A stretch of 32,804 nucleotides of DNA from Amycolatopsis acidicola (GTDB lineage: Bacteria > Actinomycetota > Actinomycetes > Mycobacteriales > Pseudonocardiaceae), in NCBI RefSeq assembly GCF_007713735.2, contig NZ_VMNW02000094.1:1-32804 (forward strand), given 5' to 3'. The notes below the pieces were generated by a model. That model worked only from the letters and a program-made list of their open reading frames with translations. It did no database searches and had not been told where the DNA came from. A program made the position numbers and the translations under genes. Shown piece by piece: positions 29,955 to 32,804 of this stretch. Each line of letters begins with the position of its first letter. Position 1 is the stretch's first letter.

Positions 29955-30004
29955 CCGGCGCTCGCCGGCAGACCCCCTCTATTCTGCCTGCCGGTGAGCG
30001 CCGG
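29955..30004 (-). promoter_or_regulatory. Large hairpin in the tetR leader
   Basis: 17-bp arms (29955-29971 and 29988-30004; CCGGCGCTCGCCGGCAG and CTGCCGGTGAGCGCCGG) pair with one mismatch around a 16-nt loop. On the minus strand it is followed by TTT and then the tetR ribosome-binding site. It could be an attenuator, a terminator of upstream read-through from ino1, or an operator. Confidence 0.5.
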
Positions 30005-30021
30005 AACCCCGCTTCGGTGTT

Positions 30022-30041
30022 GACTGTACGTACATCCAGTC
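30022..30041. promoter_or_regulatory. Candidate TetR operator TGTACGTACA
   Basis: A perfect 10-bp palindrome TGTACGTACA (30025-30034) lies within an outer GACT…AGTC pair. The minus-strand -10-like TACAGT (30023-30028) overlaps it, placing the predicted tetR start near 30016. Sites with this core are common for TetR-family regulators in actinobacteria. Confidence 0.5.
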
Positions 30042-30048
30042 GAAAGAG

Positions 30049-30068
30049 TGGCCGGTATCCCCCGGCCA
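30049..30068 (-). terminator. Candidate ino1 terminator
   Basis: TGGCCGG (30049-30055) and CCGGCCA (30062-30068) form a 7-bp stem with a 6-nt loop, 28 bp after the ino1 stop. On the minus strand CTCTTT follows. Confidence 0.45.
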
Positions 30069-30095
30069 GGGGAGGCCGGAGGACGAACCGGGGAC

Positions 30096-31187
30096 TCAGC
30101 GTTCGACTTCGCCCTTGATGAAGGCTTCGACCGAGTCACGCGCCTGCGAGTCGTTGTACTGCACCGGCGGCGACTTCATGAAGTACGAGGACGCCGAGAG
30201 CAGCGGGCCACCGATGCCGCGGTCGAGCGCGATCTTCGCGGCGCGCACGGCGTCGATGATGATGCCCGCCGAGTTAGGCGAGTCCCACACCTCGAGCTTG
30301 TACTCCATGTTCAGCGGCACGTCACCGAAGGCGCGGCCCTCGAGCCGGACGTAGGCCCACTTGCGGTCGTCGAGCCACTGCACGTAGTCCGACGGGCCCA
30401 CGTGCACGTTCGCCTTGCCCATGTCGCGGTCGACCTGCGAGGTGACCGACTGGGTCTTGGAGACCTTCTTGGACTCCAGGCGCTCGAGCTCCTTCATGTT
30501 CTTGAAGTCCATGTTGCCGCCGACGTTGAGCTGCATCGTGCGGTCGAGCTGGACTCCGCGGTCCTCGAACAGCTTGGCCAGCACGCGGTGCGTGATGGTG
30601 GCGCCGACCTGGGACTTGATGTCGTCCCCGACGATCGGGATGCCCGCGTCGGTGAACTTCTGCGCCCATTCCGGGTTGGAGGCGATGAACACCGGGATGG
30701 CGTTCACGAAGGCCACGCCGGCGTCGATCGCGGCCTGCGCGTAGAACTTCTGCGCCTCGTCGGAACCCACGGGCAGGTAGGAGACGAGCACGTCGGTGCC
30801 GGACTCGCGCAGCGCGGCGACGATGTCGACCGGCGTCTCGTCGGACTCCTCGATGGTCTCCTGGTAGAAGCGGCCGAGCCCGTCGAGGGTGTGGCCGCGC
30901 TGCACCGGCACGCCGAGCGGCGGCACGTCGGTGATCTTGATGGTGTTGTTCTCGCTGGCGAGGATGGCCTCCGACAGGTCGTGCCCCACCTTCTTCGCGT
31001 CCACGTCGAACGCGGCGACGAACTCCACGTCGCGCACGTGGTAGGGGCCGAACCGCACATGCATCAGCCCGGGCACACGCGATGCCGGATCGGCGTCGGC
31101 GTAGTAGTGCACCCCCTGCACCAGCGATGCCGCGCAGTTGCCGACGCCAACGATGGCCACCTTCACGCGGCCGCTGTTGTCGCCCAT
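30096..31187 (-). CDS. ino1: myo-Inositol-1-phosphate synthase
   Basis: This enzyme converts glucose-6-phosphate to 1L-myo-inositol-1-phosphate using NAD as a bound cofactor, the first step to phosphatidylinositol, lipoglycans and mycothiol in actinobacteria. The 363-residue length matches the short bacterial type. Visible features are the NAD fold VKVAIVGVGNCAASLVQG, SYLPVGS, the family block GDDIKSQVGATITHR, NVGGNMDF and the basic residues of the active site (KSKTQSV-like region and DRKWAYVRLEG). The ATG at 31187 is preceded by AAGGAG at good spacing; an in-frame ATG at 31217 would add ten residues. It is downstream of padR, 58 bp apart, so the regulator may control it. The order ino1-padR is as in mycobacteria. 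Confidence 0.96.
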   Translation of the reverse strand: MGDNSGRVKVAIVGVGNCAASLVQGVHYYADADPASRVPGLMHVRFGPYHVRDVEFVAAFDVDAKKVGHDLSEAILASENNTIKITDVPPLGVPVQRGHTLDGLGRFYQETIEESDETPVDIVAALRESGTDVLVSYLPVGSDEAQKFYAQAAIDAGVAFVNAIPVFIASNPEWAQKFTDAGIPIVGDDIKSQVGATITHRVLAKLFEDRGVQLDRTMQLNVGGNMDFKNMKELERLESKKVSKTQSVTSQVDRDMGKANVHVGPSDYVQWLDDRKWAYVRLEGRAFGDVPLNMEYKLEVWDSPNSAGIIIDAVRAAKIALDRGIGGPLLSASSYFMKSPPVQYNDSQARDSVEAFIKGEVER

Positions 31188-31245
31188 GCCGGTTTCTCCT
31201 TCACTCGTCTGCTTCATCAGGTCAGTGTTTTCACGACGGCGGCCG

Positions 31246-31803
31246 CTATTTCTGCAGGCCGCGCTGTTCGGCTTGTTCGTGCGCGATCAGCTCGTTGAGC
31301 CAGCGCACTTCGCGTTCGCTGCTTTCCAGCCCGAGACGGTGCAGCTCGCGGGTGTAGCGGTCGATCTTCTCCTCGGCTCGTGCCATGGCGGCGCGAAGCC
31401 CTTCGCGCCGCTCCTCGACCCGGCGCCGTCGTCCTTCCAGGATCCGCATCCTGACGTCGGCCGGAGTACGGGAGAAGAACGCCAGGTGTACTCCGAAACC
31501 TTCGTCGTCCCAGGTCTGGGGACCGGCGTCACCCAGCAGCTGGGCGAAGTGCTCTTTACCCTCGGCAGTGAGCTTGTACACCCGCCGTGCACGCCGGACC
31601 CTGGCCCGTGGCTGGGCCTGCTCACCGCCCTCATCGGCTTCTTCGACGATGAAGCCGGCCCGCTGCAACCGGCGCAACGTCGGGTACAGCGAACCGTAGG
31701 AGAACGTGCGGAACATGCCGAGCGTGTCGTGCAGACGTTTGCGCAGCACGTAACCGTGCATCGGCGCCTCGTGCAGCAGCCCGAGTATCGCGAACTCCAA
31801 CAC
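31246..31803 (-). CDS. PadR-family transcriptional regulator
   Basis: This 185-residue regulator has the PadR winged-helix domain: LEFAILGLLHEAPMHGYVLRKRL, FSYGSLYPTLRRLQRAGFI, then the wing with RVYKLTAEGKEHF. A C-terminal coiled helix (about 110-180, REGLRAAMARAEEKIDRYTRELHRL) would dimerise. PadR proteins repress in the absence of ligand. The GTG at 31803 is preceded by AGGGGG; an upstream ORF start is less likely. It heads the padR-ino1 operon and diverges from the DUF5318 gene. The spacer holds an inverted repeat (31861-31873) next to its -10 TATACT, suggesting autorepression. In mycobacteria the equivalent position is held by Rv0047c. Confidence 0.92.
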   Translation of the reverse strand: MLEFAILGLLHEAPMHGYVLRKRLHDTLGMFRTFSYGSLYPTLRRLQRAGFIVEEADEGGEQAQPRARVRRARRVYKLTAEGKEHFAQLLGDAGPQTWDDEGFGVHLAFFSRTPADVRMRILEGRRRRVEERREGLRAAMARAEEKIDRYTRELHRLGLESSEREVRWLNELIAHEQAEQRGLQK

Positions 31804-31856
31804 GGTGCACCCCCTCTCGGGCAGCAAACGACCTCACATCGGCAACCTAACGCCTG

Positions 31857-31873
31857 AGTATATCGCGTCGATA
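31857..31873 (-). promoter_or_regulatory. padR promoter -10 and adjoining inverted repeat
   Basis: On the minus strand TATACT (31857-31862) is a near-consensus -10. Immediately upstream, TATCG (31861-31865) / CGATA (31869-31873) forms a 5-bp repeat around CGT. Occupancy by PadR would block RNA polymerase. No clear -35 is visible. Confidence 0.45.
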
Positions 31874-32015
31874 CATCGAAGTGGCGTAGCTAACGCGAGC
31901 CCGCCTCCTGGGCGTGCGACGAAGTTCACCGGAGAGTTATCGAATCTTCGGCGTGTCCTCCGCCACGGCGAGATCATTACGCAGAACAGCTCATGGCGGT
32001 CGGACGGCGGACCCG

Positions 32016-32028
32016 TACTCTGTCACCG
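32016..32028 (+). promoter_or_regulatory. Leaderless promoter -10 of the DUF5318 gene
   Basis: TACTCT (32016-32021) ends 6 nt before the GTG at 32028, and no Shine-Dalgarno is present. It decides the start against the much longer ORF that begins upstream at 31914. Confidence 0.5.
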
Positions 32029-32426
32029 TGCAAAACCAGCGACAGGTAGTGGACTACGCCCTGCGGCGCCGAGCGCTGCTGGCGAACGTTCGTGCTGGTC
32101 GCGTGGGCACGAAGGACGTTTGCGACGCCGACCCCTATCTGCTCCGGGCGGCGAAGTTCCACGGCGAACCCGGCGAGGACCCGTGCCCGGTCTGCCGCAA
32201 GGAGACCGTGACGCTGGTCTCGTGGGTCTTCGGCGACGAGCTGCGCCACGTCGCCGGATCGGCCCGCACGCAGGACGAACTCGCCCGGATGGAGCAACTC
32301 TTCGGCGAGTTCAACGTCCATGTAGTGGAGGTGTGCCGCCTCTGCCGCTGGAACCACCTGGTGCGGTCATACGTCCTGGGGACGGGCACCCCCCGCGGTC
32401 GCTCGAAGAGGAGCGCGGGACAGTGA
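32028..32426 (+). CDS. DUF5318 zinc-ribbon-like protein
   Basis: This 132-residue protein has paired Cys motifs CPVC (53-56) and CRLC (103-106), which should bind one zinc ion. The first part is basic (YALRRRALLANVRAG), and VTLVSWVFGDELRHVAGS and EVCRLCRWNHLVRSY are conserved-looking. I identify it with the DUF5318 family by composition and by position, matching mycobacterial Rv0049 directly before ponA1. Function is unknown; proximity to the peptidoglycan polymerase suggests a cell-envelope link. The GTG at 32028 is set by a leaderless -10. A possible 26-residue ORF and the PBP gene follow with tight overlaps. Confidence 0.85.
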   Translation: MQNQRQVVDYALRRRALLANVRAGRVGTKDVCDADPYLLRAAKFHGEPGEDPCPVCRKETVTLVSWVFGDELRHVAGSARTQDELARMEQLFGEFNVHVVEVCRLCRWNHLVRSYVLGTGTPRGRSKRSAGQ

Positions 32427-32503
32427 CCCGAGAGGCAGGCGTGCAGCTCGACGACCGCAGAACGGCGTACCCCGAACCGCCGGTCTGGGAGGCTCATTCG
32501 TGA
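32423..32503 (+). CDS. Possible 26-residue linking ORF
   Basis: A GTG at 32423 overlaps the DUF5318 stop as GTGA and has GAGGAG about 9 nt upstream. The frame runs 26 codons (VTREAGVQLDDRRTAYP…) to TGA at 32501-32503, which in turn overlaps the PBP start GTG at 32500. Its start overlaps one stop and its stop overlaps the next start, an arrangement suited to translational coupling. The peptide has no recognisable feature. It may be a real small protein, a coupling leader or an accident. Confidence 0.35.
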   Translation: MTREAGVQLDDRRTAYPEPPVWEAHS

Positions 32504-32804
32504 ACGACGAGTACAACCGCTCCTGGCCAGGCCAGGAGCCTGATGAACCCCGTCGCGCCCCATGGCCGACCGGGGACGAACCGCGCTGGCCGGGCGAACA
32601 GCCGCCGCCGCGCGGGCCGTCACCGCAGTGGCCCCGCGAAGGAGGGCAGCAACCGCCCCGGACTCCCGGCGGCGGCCAGCGGCGCGTGCCGCCGCCCCCG
32701 CCCGGCGCGCCCGGCGGTCCCCCCGGATCCGGCAGGGTTCCCCCGCCTCCCGGCAGGCGTCCCGGCCCGCCGCCCGGCGGCCCCGCTCGTGGCCCGCAGG
32801 GTCC
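32500..32804 (+). CDS. Penicillin-binding protein (transglycosylase/transpeptidase), 5' part
   Basis: The GTG at 32500 is preceded by GGGAGG at ideal spacing (7 nt). The reading frame is open to the right edge and encodes a strongly Pro/Gly/Arg-rich, polar N-terminus (NDEYNRSWPGQEPDEP… then PPPPG and PGGP runs). This is the cytoplasmic tail typical of actinobacterial class A PBPs (PonA1-like), which insert in the membrane after about 100-200 residues; the catalytic domains lie beyond the window. Identity is inferred from the tail and from the conserved order DUF5318-ponA1. It is coupled to the genes before it through start/stop overlaps. Confidence 0.65.
   Translation, partial: MNDEYNRSWPGQEPDEPRRAPWPTGDEPRWPGEQPPPRGPSPQWPREGGQQPPRTPGGGQRRVPPPPPGAPGGPPGSGRVPPPPGRRPGPPPGGPARGPQG

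Overview
The window comes from the chromosome of a high-GC actinomycete. The closest fit is the Pseudonocardiaceae (Amycolatopsis-like). This rests on GC-rich third codon positions, frequent GTG starts, a GTP-type PEP carboxykinase, IniA/IniC-type dynamins, and a right-hand block (padR-ino1 diverging from a DUF5318 gene and a proline-rich penicillin-binding protein). That block has the same order as mycobacterial Rv0047c/Rv0046c and Rv0049/ponA1. The species assignment is inference. I see no rRNA, tRNA, CRISPR array, insertion sequence or prophage; it reads as ordinary chromosome carrying small regulatory islands.

Layout. Positions 1-900 hold an unresolved ORF edge, a 46-residue membrane peptide, an inverted repeat packed with DnaA-box-like nonamers, and a small XRE regulator. 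Positions 900-3100 hold pckG with a structured leader. Positions 3100-7720 hold a leftward block: an IniC-like dynamin, a short GrpE-like protein and an IniA-like dynamin with start/stop overlaps, then a duplicated acidic DxDxDG-repeat protein (DUF6802 type) with its own promoter. A NarL-type two-component system diverges from it (7836-9673), followed by a Phd/RelE toxin-antitoxin pair whose operator contains the -10 box (9681-10262), an ArsR/SRPBCC pair (10317-11122) and a convergent SDR.

Positions 12234-13957 are an ABC-2 exporter, followed by an unknown gene, trmB and a marR gene. Positions 16052-21417 are a MacB/BceAB-like ABC exporter divergent from a two-component system, with a perfect 28-bp palindrome between them. 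The rest is mainly metabolic and transport genes: an MTA/SAH-type deaminase, an SDR, an ACS-family MFS permease, a PhoX-like Tat-exported phosphatase with a possible PHO box, a marR-MFS efflux operon, a HAD phosphatase and a tetR gene, ending in the padR-ino1 / DUF5318-PBP block, where the PBP runs off the right edge.

Two threads run through the window. First, about a dozen genes have a TANNNT -10 hexamer ending 6-7 nt before the start codon and no Shine-Dalgarno, so leaderless transcription appears common here and helps fix the starts. Second, the best candidate for an under-described system is the dynamin-GrpE-dynamin operon: two different membrane-remodelling GTPases translationally coupled to a truncated Hsp70 nucleotide-exchange-factor head, with no Hsp70 gene beside it in the window.
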